Below are positions 39,964 through 48,755 of a stretch of DNA of 64,000 bases, one piece after another. The notes under the pieces are model-generated. The model did not search any database, had not been told where the DNA came from, and saw only the letters and a list, made by a program, of their open reading frames with translations. The DNA is taken from assembly GCF_900182925.1 (NCBI RefSeq), contig NZ_LT900024.1:2232001-2296000 (forward strand), written 5' to 3'. This stretch comes from Psychrobacter sp. LV10R520-6. Its GTDB lineage: Bacteria > Pseudomonadota > Gammaproteobacteria > Pseudomonadales > Moraxellaceae. Numbering within the stretch: position 1 is the stretch's first letter; each line of letters starts with the position of its first letter. Made by a program: the position numbers and the translations under genes.

Positions 39964-41073
39964 TCACTTTGTTTCTTCTATCAGCTCTTTGATACTGTCG
40001 TTATTGCTCTTGGCAGCGCCTGAGTTTGCATTCCTACTACCAGAATTTGAGCTGGCGTTTGAGCTACTGCTAGCAGCACTGGGCGGTTTAGGCGTAAGGA
40101 CAATTGGTGGCTTTTTAAGCGAGCTGTTATCAGTTCCTGTTCCTGTTGATCTTTTGCTTTCTGGTTCAGATTTGCGCGGGTTATCATCATTTTGAGCAGG
40201 TGAGCCAGACAAACTTTGGTCTTCAGTGGCCACGGTACGCTCTTCAGTAACCGATAAGGTGGCCGAGGTATCCTCTGATTGACGAATACTTTCAGCATTG
40301 CGACTATTATCATTTGCCTCTTGACTGCTAAAGTTACCGCTATTGTTGGTCGCTGAGTTACTGACGCTATTCTCAGTAGCGGCTTGTGCCTGCTGACGAA
40401 CCGGCACTTCACGCTTGGTCGGTCTCAAATTAACAGAACGGGCGCGTCTAGCACTTAAGTCTTTTATAGGGTCAGGGCGTTCATAATTGTCTATAATACT
40501 AACGTAGCGGCTGATTTCTTCGGGCAGTACACGCACATCGTCAGGCAGCCTAAAGTCTATCAATTTAGCGGCACCAACCGCTTCTTGCGGACTGCTCATC
40601 AATCCATAAGTAAGCATATAACGCAGCTGATTGTCATCATCAAGGTAACGGAAGTAAGAGAACTTTTTACGATCTTTGCGACCTTCTAGATAGCTGACAA
40701 TAACATCGTTTTCAGCGACATTCATCACCTGTACGGTCCATTTACCTTTATTAGCAAGCAGATAGCGCTTGTCTTTAAATTCATCAGGATAACTGCGCAG
40801 ATCGCGTATCGTGTCTTCAAAATTAATTGGCTGTACATCAGTATCAAGCTCATGCAGCGCTTCAATCGATAAAGGCTGTTCCAGCTCAGTACCTAGCGTT
40901 TGTGGTGCTGAGATCGGTTCATTTTCGATTTTGGCACCCATCGCTGGAGTCTGACTAAACATCCAAATTAGGGCAGTGATAACCCCTAATAGCAAAGTCA
41001 TTACAAGCCAAATCAGGGCTTGACGGCGATATGACTGGCGAGCGGGATGAATCGTCGAGCTTGAGGCTGCCAT
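39964..41073 (-). CDS. SPOR-domain-like membrane protein, DamX-type position
   Basis: 369 residues. A single transmembrane helix at about 20-39 (LIWLVMTLLLGVITALIWMF) is followed by a linker and, at about 100-195, a SPOR-like domain: KWTVQVMNVAENDVIVSYL, then FSYFRYLDDDNQLRYMLTYG and the ending PEEISRYVSIID. SPOR domains bind glycan strands lacking stem peptides at division sites. The rest is a disordered Ser/Asn/Thr/Lys-rich tail. The order here (TM, SPOR, tail) differs from DamX, where the SPOR domain is C-terminal. It is the last gene of the aroK-aroB block, where gammaproteobacteria usually carry damX. Confidence 0.7.
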   Translation of the reverse strand: MAASSSTIHPARQSYRRQALIWLVMTLLLGVITALIWMFSQTPAMGAKIENEPISAPQTLGTELEQPLSIEALHELDTDVQPINFEDTIRDLRSYPDEFKDKRYLLANKGKWTVQVMNVAENDVIVSYLEGRKDRKKFSYFRYLDDDNQLRYMLTYGLMSSPQEAVGAAKLIDFRLPDDVRVLPEEISRYVSIIDNYERPDPIKDLSARRARSVNLRPTKREVPVRQQAQAATENSVSNSATNNSGNFSSQEANDNSRNAESIRQSEDTSATLSVTEERTVATEDQSLSGSPAQNDDNPRKSEPESKRSTGTGTDNSSLKKPPIVLTPKPPSAASSSSNASSNSGSRNANSGAAKSNNDSIKELIEETK

Positions 41074-41210
41074 GAGTGTATCCTTGGTAAAATATAATTA
41101 AACTCACTGATAAGAAATGCAAATAAGTATAACGATATTAATATCGCTAATAGATCTATGTTACACCCTTAATTTACATAACTGATTGACATAACCAGCT
41201 TTCTGACGCT

Positions 41211-42350
41211 TTATGAAGTGTGTTGTGACAATACGTCAGTGAGTAGTTGGTCATCGAAGTCGTTCGTTAATACCGCTTGTCCTAGTGATTTTAACAAAAT
41301 CAGACGGATTTGTCCGTTTTTCACTTTTTTATCATGACCCATTAGACTTAAAGCAGTCTGGACAGCGATAGGTGGCGGTGTGGTGGGTAAATTAGCTAAC
41401 GCCAAGACATTCTTAATACGTGCCACTTCATTAACGCTCAACCAGCCCATTTTCTGTGACAATTCAGCGGCTTGTACCATGCCGGCAGCAATCGCCTCGC
41501 CATGTAGCCAATTGCCATAGCCTTCATGGGTTTCAATCACATGACCAAAGGTATGACCAAAGTTTAATAGCGCCCGCAAGCCAGCCTCTCTTTCATCTTG
41601 CGCCACGACAGCGGCTTTATGCTCACAGCAGCGTTTCACCGCCTCGCCTAATATGGCAAGATCTAGTGCCATCATCGCTGGTAAATTATGCTCAAGCCAC
41701 GTTAAAAAATCCACATCCATAATCAGTGCGTATTTGATGACTTCAGCCAGCCCTGCCGATAGCTCACGTGCAGGCAGGGTTTGTAAGGTACTCATATCAG
41801 CCAATACCATTTGCGGCTGCCAAAACGCACCAATCATGTTTTTGCCTTGCGGATGATTGATACCCGTTTTGCCACCCACGCTCGAGTCGACTTGCGACAG
41901 TAACGTGGTTGGAATTTGAATAAAATTAACCCCACGCATAAAACTTGCTGCCGCAAACCCCGTCATATCACCGACCACCCCGCCACCCAGTGCGATTAAG
42001 GTGACATCACGGTTAAAGTGCTGCGCCATCAACTCATCATATATCTGGTTGATACTGGCTTGGTTTTTGTATTGTTCGCCATCTGGCAGCACACAAACTC
42101 TCACTGTGAATTGCTCTGCCAGTTGCTCTTGTAGTGGCTGTAAGTATAAAGGGGCAACCGTCTCGTTAGTAACAATCAATACCTGTTGACCACTAATATA
42201 GGGCGCAACTTGCTCTGCCATGGTGATTGTTGCGCTGGCATTTTTTTCAGTAGTCGTTTTTTCAGTAGCCGTTTTTTCAGTAATGACAATAGGATAATCA
42301 TGATTTTGAGTATGTACTGTTAAGCCATCATGAAACAGTGACGTTGCCAT
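41211..42350 (-). CDS. aroB: 3-dehydroquinate synthase
   Basis: Second step of the shikimate pathway, converting DAHP to 3-dehydroquinate with NAD and a divalent metal. The 379-residue protein shows [39 protein letters not shown], the metal-site HGEAIAAGM and HTFGHVIE. An insertion near residues 22-38 (a run of TEK units) is made of a 15-bp tandem repeat. GGAGT lies before the ATG. It follows aroK by 94 bp and is likely co-transcribed. Confidence 0.97.
   Translation of the reverse strand: MATSLFHDGLTVHTQNHDYPIVITEKTATEKTTTEKNASATITMAEQVAPYISGQQVLIVTNETVAPLYLQPLQEQLAEQFTVRVCVLPDGEQYKNQASINQIYDELMAQHFNRDVTLIALGGGVVGDMTGFAAASFMRGVNFIQIPTTLLSQVDSSVGGKTGINHPQGKNMIGAFWQPQMVLADMSTLQTLPARELSAGLAEVIKYALIMDVDFLTWLEHNLPAMMALDLAILGEAVKRCCEHKAAVVAQDEREAGLRALLNFGHTFGHVIETHEGYGNWLHGEAIAAGMVQAAELSQKMGWLSVNEVARIKNVLALANLPTTPPPIAVQTALSLMGHDKKVKNGQIRLILLKSLGQAVLTNDFDDQLLTDVLSQHTS
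42242..42283. repeat. In-frame 15-bp tandem repeat in aroB
   Basis: The unit ttttttcagtagtcg recurs almost three times with one change per copy, encoding TEK-type repeats in the N-terminal part of AroB. The insertion is in a region not conserved in the family. Confidence 0.85.
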
Positions 42351-42444
42351 GAAATACTCCTTAAGTATCTTTAATAGGTTAACTTTCTCTAAACGTCTTT
42401 ATTGATACATTCTGTGATTAATCCAATCTCACGTCTTTTTATAA

Positions 42445-43023
42445 TTATTCGTCTTCAGACGTTGGTAAGTCCTTCACAATAGAGATAGACACAGAAAACG
42501 ATTCGAGCTGCTGCAAGAGTTGGTTGACCATATGCCGTGGATAAGTATGACCCGTAGGCAGGATTATATGCGCCACCTGTCGATATAGTGGATCGCGGGC
42601 GCTATATAGTTCTTGTAATATTTTTCTAGGATTAGGCTGCTGTAATAGTGGCCGCGACTTGTCTTTAGCAGTGCGTGCCATTTGCACATCAACTGGCGCA
42701 TTGAGATAAACGACTATACCGCGTTGCTGCAAGAACTCACGGTTGTCAGCACACATCACTGCGCCGCCACCAGTCGCCAATACAATTTGCTTTTTTTGCG
42801 TCAGCTCATCTATTGCCCGGGTCTCACGTTCGCGAAAACCCGCCTCGCCTTCTTTAGCAAAAATCCAAGCAATATCAGCGCCGGTTTGTGACTCGATATA
42901 CCAGTCACTATCCACAAACGCGCGTCCTAACTGTTTGGCGAGCAACCGGCCAATGGTGGTCTTCCCTGCTCCCATCGGTCCCACTAAAAATACCGACGGC
43001 AATTCCTCAACCATAATACTCAC
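42445..43023 (-). CDS. aroK: Shikimate kinase
   Basis: Phosphorylates shikimate with ATP. Walker A GPMGAGKTTIG is at about 15-25, the shikimate-site sequence VDSDWYIESQTG follows, then EAGFRERET, LATGGGAV and the lid RPLL. At 192 residues it has a slightly extended, acidic C-terminus. The start is a GTG at 43023, or an ATG three codons later at 43014; neither ribosome site is decisive. It is separated from pilQ by a strong palindromic terminator, so aroK may have its own promoter. Confidence 0.95.
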   Translation of the reverse strand: MSIMVEELPSVFLVGPMGAGKTTIGRLLAKQLGRAFVDSDWYIESQTGADIAWIFAKEGEAGFRERETRAIDELTQKKQIVLATGGGAVMCADNREFLQQRGIVVYLNAPVDVQMARTAKDKSRPLLQQPNPRKILQELYSARDPLYRQVAHIILPTGHTYPRHMVNQLLQQLESFSVSISIVKDLPTSEDE

Positions 43024-43112
43024 TCAGTTAAATTAGCTATCATACAACGTCATCGATATTCTGGCTAGTAACGAGCCGCGATTATTATCGATAAAACCCA
43101 ACCAATCGTAAA

Positions 43113-43164
43113 GATCAGACCATAAAAAAGCAAGCGCTTAGGCTTGCTTTTTTATGGTCTGATC
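43113..43164. terminator. Strong palindromic terminator after pilQ
   Basis: Two perfectly complementary 23-bp arms, GATCAGACCATAAAAAAGCAAGC and its reverse complement, around a 6-nt loop GCTTAG. The core hairpin with A6/T6 acts as a terminator in both directions; the outer GATCAGACCAT bases extend it well beyond what termination needs. It lies 14 bp after the pilQ stop. Confidence 0.93.
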
Positions 43165-43178
43165 TCAATACAGCAACA

Positions 43179-45560
43179 TTAATCCAACCGGCTAATGCCA
43201 TCATTAATGAGCTTGGTAGTTATAAATATCAGCAGCTCTTGCTTATTATTTCTTTGCAAATCCCGGCGGAACGCTTTACCAATATACGGCAAATCTCCTA
43301 AGAATGGTACTTTTTCCACCTCATTATCTCTTTGATTTTTAAAGACCCCACCAAGCACGATGGTTTGACCGTCTTCGACGATGATGTTGGTTGAGAGAGA
43401 GTCCTCAGAGATCGCTATATTACCATTAATAATCGTTGGTGTCCCATTGGTAATGTTCAGTTGTAGACCAATTTTGCCATCAGGGGTAATGTTCGGTGTG
43501 GCCTCTAAGCTGAGGGCTGCTTCTTTAAAGCTGGTGGTGGTTGCGCCACTTGCCGATGCTTCTTGATACGGAATTTGGGTACCCGATGAGATTTTTGCCG
43601 TTTGTTTATCCACGGTCAAAATCTTAGGCGTAGAGATCACCTCACCGCGATTATCTGCTTGCATGGCAGATAGCTCCAGATCAAGCATAAAATCTGACAA
43701 GCCAAGCAAACCAAAAGCGATACGCCCAGCAGGGTTGGCGACGCCAAGATCCACGTTTAAATTATCAGGACTCGTGATATCGTATGAAGGATAGGAGACC
43801 GTTTGCCCATTGACGGTGGTGGTCTCTACATCAAAGTCTTTAAGGTCCGCTAAGGTCTGATTGCTACCGCCAACCAGTAAGTTACGATTAGTAGCAGCGC
43901 CGTTAGATAAGAGACCCCAACGTACGCCGATCTCTTTACTAAAGCTGTCAGTAGCGCTAACAATACGTGCCTCAATCATGACTTGACGCACTGGAATATC
44001 GATCTTGCTGATGAGCTTATGAATGTTCTCGATGCTTGCTGCCACATCTTTAATAATCAAAGTGTTGGTACGATCATCAATGGTTACCGTACCACGATTC
44101 GACAGTAACGTATTGTTATCATCAACACGATTGGTAGTAATACCACCACTATTACCTGTAGGCCCACTACCATCAGAGATGAGGTTCAGCACATCTGCCG
44201 CCTTAGCGTAGCTTAGACGAATATACTCTGTTCTTAGCGGCTCAAAAGCTTGCACCACTTGCTGGGCTTCGAGCTCTTGAGCTTCTTGTTGCGCAAGCTC
44301 AACAGTTGGCGCGACTAAAATAACGTTACCATTTTCACGTTTACCCAAGTTCTTGCTTTTCAGGATAATATCAAGCGCTTGATCCCAAGGTACATTAATA
44401 AGGCGCAAGGTGATACTACCAGTCACCGAATCACTGGCGACGATATTTATATTAGTGAACTGGGCTAAAATATCTAAGACACTACGAACTTCAACGTCTT
44501 GGAATTCCATCGACAGCGCTTCACCGCTATAGACTTTTTCTTCTAGCGTCGGCTCGCGTAGCAGCGCAGGCTTACTGATAGCAATATTAAGTTGGTTGCC
44601 CGACTGGTACGCTTGATACTCATAATCACCGGTCATATTAATGGTGATAACCCCATTTTGTCCTTGGTTTTTGGTATCAACGCTATCGACAAGACCACCA
44701 TTGATATCCAGGCGGCGCAATAAACTTCTAGGCACCGTACTGCCCGTCAGGCGTACTACCAGCTTGTTACCTTGGCGCTGGACATCAACTGGTATAGCTT
44801 CGTTGGCAAGAGCGATACTGATATTACCGCCACCATTGCTCCCTGCTGAAAAATTAAGCGCCGTCAGACCATTATAACTATACTGCTTACTCACTTGTGA
44901 GGCCGCAAGACTTGGATCTAATAAAGGATTAACCCGTACCACCATAGTATCAGCAGGTACTTGATTCTTAACACCCGTAGAGCTAGTGATAATAGGAGCA
45001 ACGGCCACGCTGTTACGCTCAACAATAGGTGTGACGACTGCCGTAGTCGTTATCGCTGCGTTATCGGTTGCTCTCACCATAGGCGCTGATATAACAGAGT
45101 TAGTGCTAGCACGGTTGGTGGTAACCATAGGACTGTTAGGATCAGTGACAGTCAGCAGTAGATCATTACCATCAATAGCAGTAGTGTAACTGCCAGATTG
45201 TTTTAAGCCGACAATAAGACGAGTGGTGCTGTCATTACTTAAGGTAGTGACATCATTGATCATACCGATATTATAATCATTAAAGCGGCTGGCAAGTCCG
45301 TTCTGTACCTGCTCAAAATCTAATACTAAACGGCTAGGATCATCAAGCTGGTAAGCAGCAGGAAGCACTGGCACGCTTGAAAATCCCAAGCGCATCTGTG
45401 TGATTGCTGGTGCTGTCTGTATCACAGAGACGTTATTGATGCGCTGATCAGCATGGGCGCTACTGCTAATCGCCACCATGCTGATTGCTAATGCAGGTAT
45501 GGCAAAGGTAGAAGATACGCGATTGCTCATCGTCATTACCTTGTTATTGCGTACGGTCAT
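43179..45560 (-). CDS. pilQ: Type IV pilus secretin PilQ
   Basis: Outer-membrane ring through which the pilus emerges. 793 residues with a signal peptide ending SSSAHA-D near residue 37. Two AMIN peptidoglycan-binding domains (about 45-150 and 220-330), then the secretin STN domain with YSGEALSMEFQDVEVRSVLDILA, an N1/NolW domain carrying LRTEYIRLSYAKAADVLNLI, and the secretin core with VPFLGDLPYIGKAFRR at the end. The last gene of pilMNOPQ. Confidence 0.97.
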   Translation of the reverse strand: MTVRNNKVMTMSNRVSSTFAIPALAISMVAISSSAHADQRINNVSVIQTAPAITQMRLGFSSVPVLPAAYQLDDPSRLVLDFEQVQNGLASRFNDYNIGMINDVTTLSNDSTTRLIVGLKQSGSYTTAIDGNDLLLTVTDPNSPMVTTNRASTNSVISAPMVRATDNAAITTTAVVTPIVERNSVAVAPIITSSTGVKNQVPADTMVVRVNPLLDPSLAASQVSKQYSYNGLTALNFSAGSNGGGNISIALANEAIPVDVQRQGNKLVVRLTGSTVPRSLLRRLDINGGLVDSVDTKNQGQNGVITINMTGDYEYQAYQSGNQLNIAISKPALLREPTLEEKVYSGEALSMEFQDVEVRSVLDILAQFTNINIVASDSVTGSITLRLINVPWDQALDIILKSKNLGKRENGNVILVAPTVELAQQEAQELEAQQVVQAFEPLRTEYIRLSYAKAADVLNLISDGSGPTGNSGGITTNRVDDNNTLLSNRGTVTIDDRTNTLIIKDVAASIENIHKLISKIDIPVRQVMIEARIVSATDSFSKEIGVRWGLLSNGAATNRNLLVGGSNQTLADLKDFDVETTTVNGQTVSYPSYDITSPDNLNVDLGVANPAGRIAFGLLGLSDFMLDLELSAMQADNRGEVISTPKILTVDKQTAKISSGTQIPYQEASASGATTTSFKEAALSLEATPNITPDGKIGLQLNITNGTPTIINGNIAISEDSLSTNIIVEDGQTIVLGGVFKNQRDNEVEKVPFLGDLPYIGKAFRRDLQRNNKQELLIFITTKLINDGISRLD

Positions 45561-45587
45561 TATTTATTCCTCAAAAAATCTGCCGAC

Positions 45588-46121
45588 TTAACTTATAGGA
45601 GAAACCAGCGACTGGGGTCTTTCAACGAACCCTGCGCGGCTGTCTGGCACAATTTCAATCAAATTAATCTGGGTCGGCGTGATTTCAACAATACGGCCGT
45701 CATTTAATCCAAGATAATCCCCCACTTTGACACTAGCAACCGAGCCGTCAGGACGCTGCACCAACGCATACTGCTGGCCCTCGGGTGAGATTATCATACC
45801 GCTAAAGGTCAGTTGCGTTAGCTCATATTGTTCGAGTGGTTCTTTTGTCCGCGTGATATCAGGTCGCACACCATCAATAGCGGCAGTAGGGCTTTGTGCA
45901 TTGACTAAGCTTGGTGGCAAGAATGGACTGCGTAGCATATTAGCACTATAGACGAAATCCTCTACCAGCTCAGCTTTTGGCGGCGGCTCAATAGCCTGCG
46001 CCGGCTGGTTACGTACCTCAGCCATCGCTTGCTCCGCCATCCCAATACGATCGCTACAGCCAGTCAGCCATAAGACAGTGACACTTAACATCAGCAGCGT
46101 AGGCAGTTTTTTGATAATCAT
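45588..46121 (-). CDS. pilP: Type IV pilus assembly lipoprotein PilP
   Basis: 177 residues. A lipoprotein signal ends in WLTGC with Cys at 22. The rest is the HR-type beta domain of PilP that binds the secretin PilQ (QLTFSGMIISPEGQQYALVQ, GDYLGLNDGRIVEITPTQI). Its start ATG shares one base with the pilO stop (TGATG). Links the inner-membrane PilMNO complex to the outer-membrane ring. Confidence 0.95.
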   Translation of the reverse strand: MIIKKLPTLLMLSVTVLWLTGCSDRIGMAEQAMAEVRNQPAQAIEPPPKAELVEDFVYSANMLRSPFLPPSLVNAQSPTAAIDGVRPDITRTKEPLEQYELTQLTFSGMIISPEGQQYALVQRPDGSVASVKVGDYLGLNDGRIVEITPTQINLIEIVPDSRAGFVERPQSLVSPIS

Positions 46122-46843
46122 CAGTTGCCTCCTGCATTGGCATCAGCCGTAGCGAAGGTCTCGTCAACTTCAGTCGCCGTTTCTTTTGAGCGATAGGTTT
46201 TAGTCTGTAATACCAAATTAAGCTCCGGTAAGACATCTAAGCTGGGTTGGGGATTACTAACTTCAAAATCGTGCATAGTAATAATGCGAGGTAAGGCGGC
46301 AAGACCACTGATAAAGCTGCCAAACTGATGGTATTCCCCTAACGCAGCGATACGGATAGGCTGTTCAATAAAGAACTCGTTTTCGATTTCAGCTTCCACC
46401 GAGATGTCTTGAAAGCGTATGTTACTACCTACCCCAGTCATATTAATACCCTCTACCAGCTCTGACACGCGGGTGTCTTTTGGTAGCTGATCGAGCAAGG
46501 TGTTAAACTCAGTTTCCATCTGAATGACTTGTGCTTTATAAGCTTCTAAATGGCGGGCACGCGATTCTTTTTCGCGGTAGCTATCGAGCAAGGTTTGCTG
46601 CTCACTTTCAGCAGCTTTAATATCATCGATTTTACTGCTAATCGGTAACGCCCATGATAGAGCAGCAATAAGAGCGACAATAAATCCAATCACCGTTACT
46701 TTAACAGGCAAGGGCCAGCTGCCATAGTTTTCAGAATCTAATGACTCAAAGCTACGCCGAAATTCATTAAGATTGAACTGTTTTTTAGGGCGTACAGCGG
46801 CTTTTTTGGTTTTGATTAGGCTTTTTTTGCGGCTAAATTTCAT
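46121..46843 (-). CDS. pilO: Type IV pilus inner-membrane protein PilO
   Basis: 240 residues. A short basic cytoplasmic tail (KFSRKKSLIKTKKAAVRPKK), one transmembrane helix at about 48-66, a coiled coil (about 70-125) and a ferredoxin-like periplasmic domain. It heterodimerises with PilN. The start overlaps the pilN stop by four bases (ATGA), indicating translational coupling. The basic N-terminus is notable for its length. Confidence 0.94.
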   Translation of the reverse strand: MKFSRKKSLIKTKKAAVRPKKQFNLNEFRRSFESLDSENYGSWPLPVKVTVIGFIVALIAALSWALPISSKIDDIKAAESEQQTLLDSYREKESRARHLEAYKAQVIQMETEFNTLLDQLPKDTRVSELVEGINMTGVGSNIRFQDISVEAEIENEFFIEQPIRIAALGEYHQFGSFISGLAALPRIITMHDFEVSNPQPSLDVLPELNLVLQTKTYRSKETATEVDETFATADANAGGN

Positions 46844-47499
46844 AACTCACCTCCAAGCCCAGTGCTGCTATCAGTTTCAGCGGGTGCGGCGGTCTCTGAC
46901 TGCACTTTTGTGGTCACCACAAACTGCACATAACTGTCCTCAGGGTAAATTGGACGTGGCTGTTCACCCGTAGTAGTGGTTTGATTAAGGGCAGGTGCGG
47001 TTTCATAAGCGCTAATATTTTGCTGAATGTTACGAACAGCTGAGTCACCCATCCACTTACTACTATCAAGATTACGAATCAAACTTGATACTATGTTCGG
47101 ATTGTCTGCAAGACCGGTTAGCGTCAGCAGGTCACCTTCGCGCTTGAGATTATTTAGATAGAGCGCTGCAGGTATAGCTTTGGCTAAATCATCCCATAAA
47201 CGGACAGGGACGGGACGCCGACCTTGTAGATCTTGAATAACTTGCATACGTGAGATAATATTTTCGCGGCGCTGCTCTAGACTATCAATATCTGTCAGCA
47301 CAGTATCTAAGCGGCTGTTCTCTTGTACAATGAGCGCATTGGCATTGCGTTGTTCATCAAGCTGATTTTTAAAATAGCTCCACGAAGCAAATGCGGCCAA
47401 TAACGCGAGTAGAGTCACTGCGACGACTAAGGTGATGAATTCTTTGTTGCGGTGTTCGCGCTCTTCTTGCCGCCATGGCAATAGGTTAATACGAGCCAT
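46840..47499 (-). CDS. pilN: Type IV pilus inner-membrane protein PilN
   Basis: 219 residues beginning MARINLLPWRQEERE, the short motif by which PilN docks into cytoplasmic PilM. A transmembrane helix lies at about 22-43, then a coiled coil and the periplasmic domain (RPVPVRLWDDLAKAIPAALY). Its ATG overlaps the last base of the pilM stop. Partner of PilO in the alignment complex. Confidence 0.95.
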   Translation of the reverse strand: MARINLLPWRQEEREHRNKEFITLVVAVTLLALLAAFASWSYFKNQLDEQRNANALIVQENSRLDTVLTDIDSLEQRRENIISRMQVIQDLQGRRPVPVRLWDDLAKAIPAALYLNNLKREGDLLTLTGLADNPNIVSSLIRNLDSSKWMGDSAVRNIQQNISAYETAPALNQTTTTGEQPRPIYPEDSYVQFVVTTKVQSETAAPAETDSSTGLGGEL

Positions 47500-48563
47500 T
47501 AGTCAAAGTTCCTTAACGCCAGACCGCAAGCGGCTATTAAAATTGGCGCATCAATTGCAAGCTGCTCACTATCCACATACGGATCAATGGTCATATTTAT
47601 AAATGGATTGGCTACGCTGACAGGTACGCCAAGCTTCTGTTGTATCATGCCCGCAAAACCGGGAATAGAGCTGCTACCACCGGCGATCACCACATGGTCA
47701 ATACTACTGTACTGACTCGAGGAAAAATAAAACTGTAAAGATCGGGTAATTTGTTGAATGGCGTTTTCCATAAAAGGAGTTAGCACTTCAGGATGGTAAT
47801 CATCAGGCAAAGTGCGTTCACGCTTACTGATGGTTGCCTCTTCAGATGATAAGCCATAGCGGTTTTGTATTGCCTCGGTCAGCTGACTACCACCGAACAA
47901 CTGCTCTCGGCTATAAACAAATTCGCCATTTTTAGCGACATATAAAGTGGTTTGATTGTGTCCAATATCGACTAAAGCAACCAGCTCTGGCATATTGGGC
48001 AAATTGTCTACCATAAGACCAAAAGCACGCTCAATAGCATGCGTTTCAATATCTATAATTTTAGTTTGTAAACCACCAAAGGTTAGGGCATCGACCCGTT
48101 GATCTACGTTTTCTGAGCGTGAGGCCGCCAGCAAGACTTGTACCATGTTATCGTCTATTAAAGATGGACCTAGTACCTCAAAGTCTAAATTGACATCTTC
48201 TAGCGGATAAGGGATATATTGATCGGCATCTAAACGAATTTGAGCTTCACGTTCAATGTCATTAAGCACCATATCCATATCAATAACTTTAGTGATCACT
48301 GCTGACCCTGAGACTGCGGTTGCGGCATCGCTGCCAGCTACCTGACAGCGACGTGCTAAACTGGCGATGATATTTCCGACCGCTTCGGTATCTACAATAA
48401 GTTTATCAACTACTACGCCTAAAGGTAATCTTTCGATACCATATGATTTTAGGTGAAATATTCCTTGCTGGCGCTGTATATCAACTAGCTTTACTGAAGT
48501 AGCACAAACATCTACCCCAATCAAATGTCGATTTTTAGAAGAAAATAGCCTCAAAAGCTCCAT
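47499..48563 (-). CDS. pilM: Type IV pilus actin-like protein PilM
   Basis: 354-residue cytoplasmic protein with an actin/FtsA-like fold: IGVDVCATSVKLVDI near the N-terminus, VALVDIGHNQTTLYVAKNGE for the phosphate loop region, and VVIAGGSSSIPGFAG for the third. It nucleates the PilN tail and connects the motor side to the PilNOPQ channel. First gene of the operon; AAGG lies close before the ATG. Confidence 0.96.
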   Translation of the reverse strand: MELLRLFSSKNRHLIGVDVCATSVKLVDIQRQQGIFHLKSYGIERLPLGVVVDKLIVDTEAVGNIIASLARRCQVAGSDAATAVSGSAVITKVIDMDMVLNDIEREAQIRLDADQYIPYPLEDVNLDFEVLGPSLIDDNMVQVLLAASRSENVDQRVDALTFGGLQTKIIDIETHAIERAFGLMVDNLPNMPELVALVDIGHNQTTLYVAKNGEFVYSREQLFGGSQLTEAIQNRYGLSSEEATISKRERTLPDDYHPEVLTPFMENAIQQITRSLQFYFSSSQYSSIDHVVIAGGSSSIPGFAGMIQQKLGVPVSVANPFINMTIDPYVDSEQLAIDAPILIAACGLALRNFD

Positions 48564-48590
48564 ACCTTATGTGAAATATAAAATCTAATA

Positions 48591-48623
48591 ATTATATATA
48601 ATATTTGTAATAATTAAATACAA
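48591..48623 (-). promoter_or_regulatory. Candidate pilM operon promoter
   Basis: On the minus strand TTGTAT (48618-48623) and TATATA (48595-48600) are 17 bp apart, about 30 bp before the pilM start, in an AT-rich tract. The match is partial. Confidence 0.4.
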
Positions 48624-48711
48624 TACGTTACTTAATAGACAGATTCAAGCATTTAAAAAACAATTCAGGACCAATTACACATTTAGTATCACCTGTCTAT
48701 TTTGTTCAAGG

Positions 48712-48717
48712 TATAAT
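48712..48717 (+). promoter_or_regulatory. Candidate -10 box of the PBP1A gene
   Basis: A perfect TATAAT 38 bp before the PBP1A start codon on the plus strand. No matching -35 box at the proper distance is clear. Confidence 0.4.
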
Positions 48718-48755
48718 AGTTCATTTGTTGCAAATTTTAACCAATAAGTCTTATT

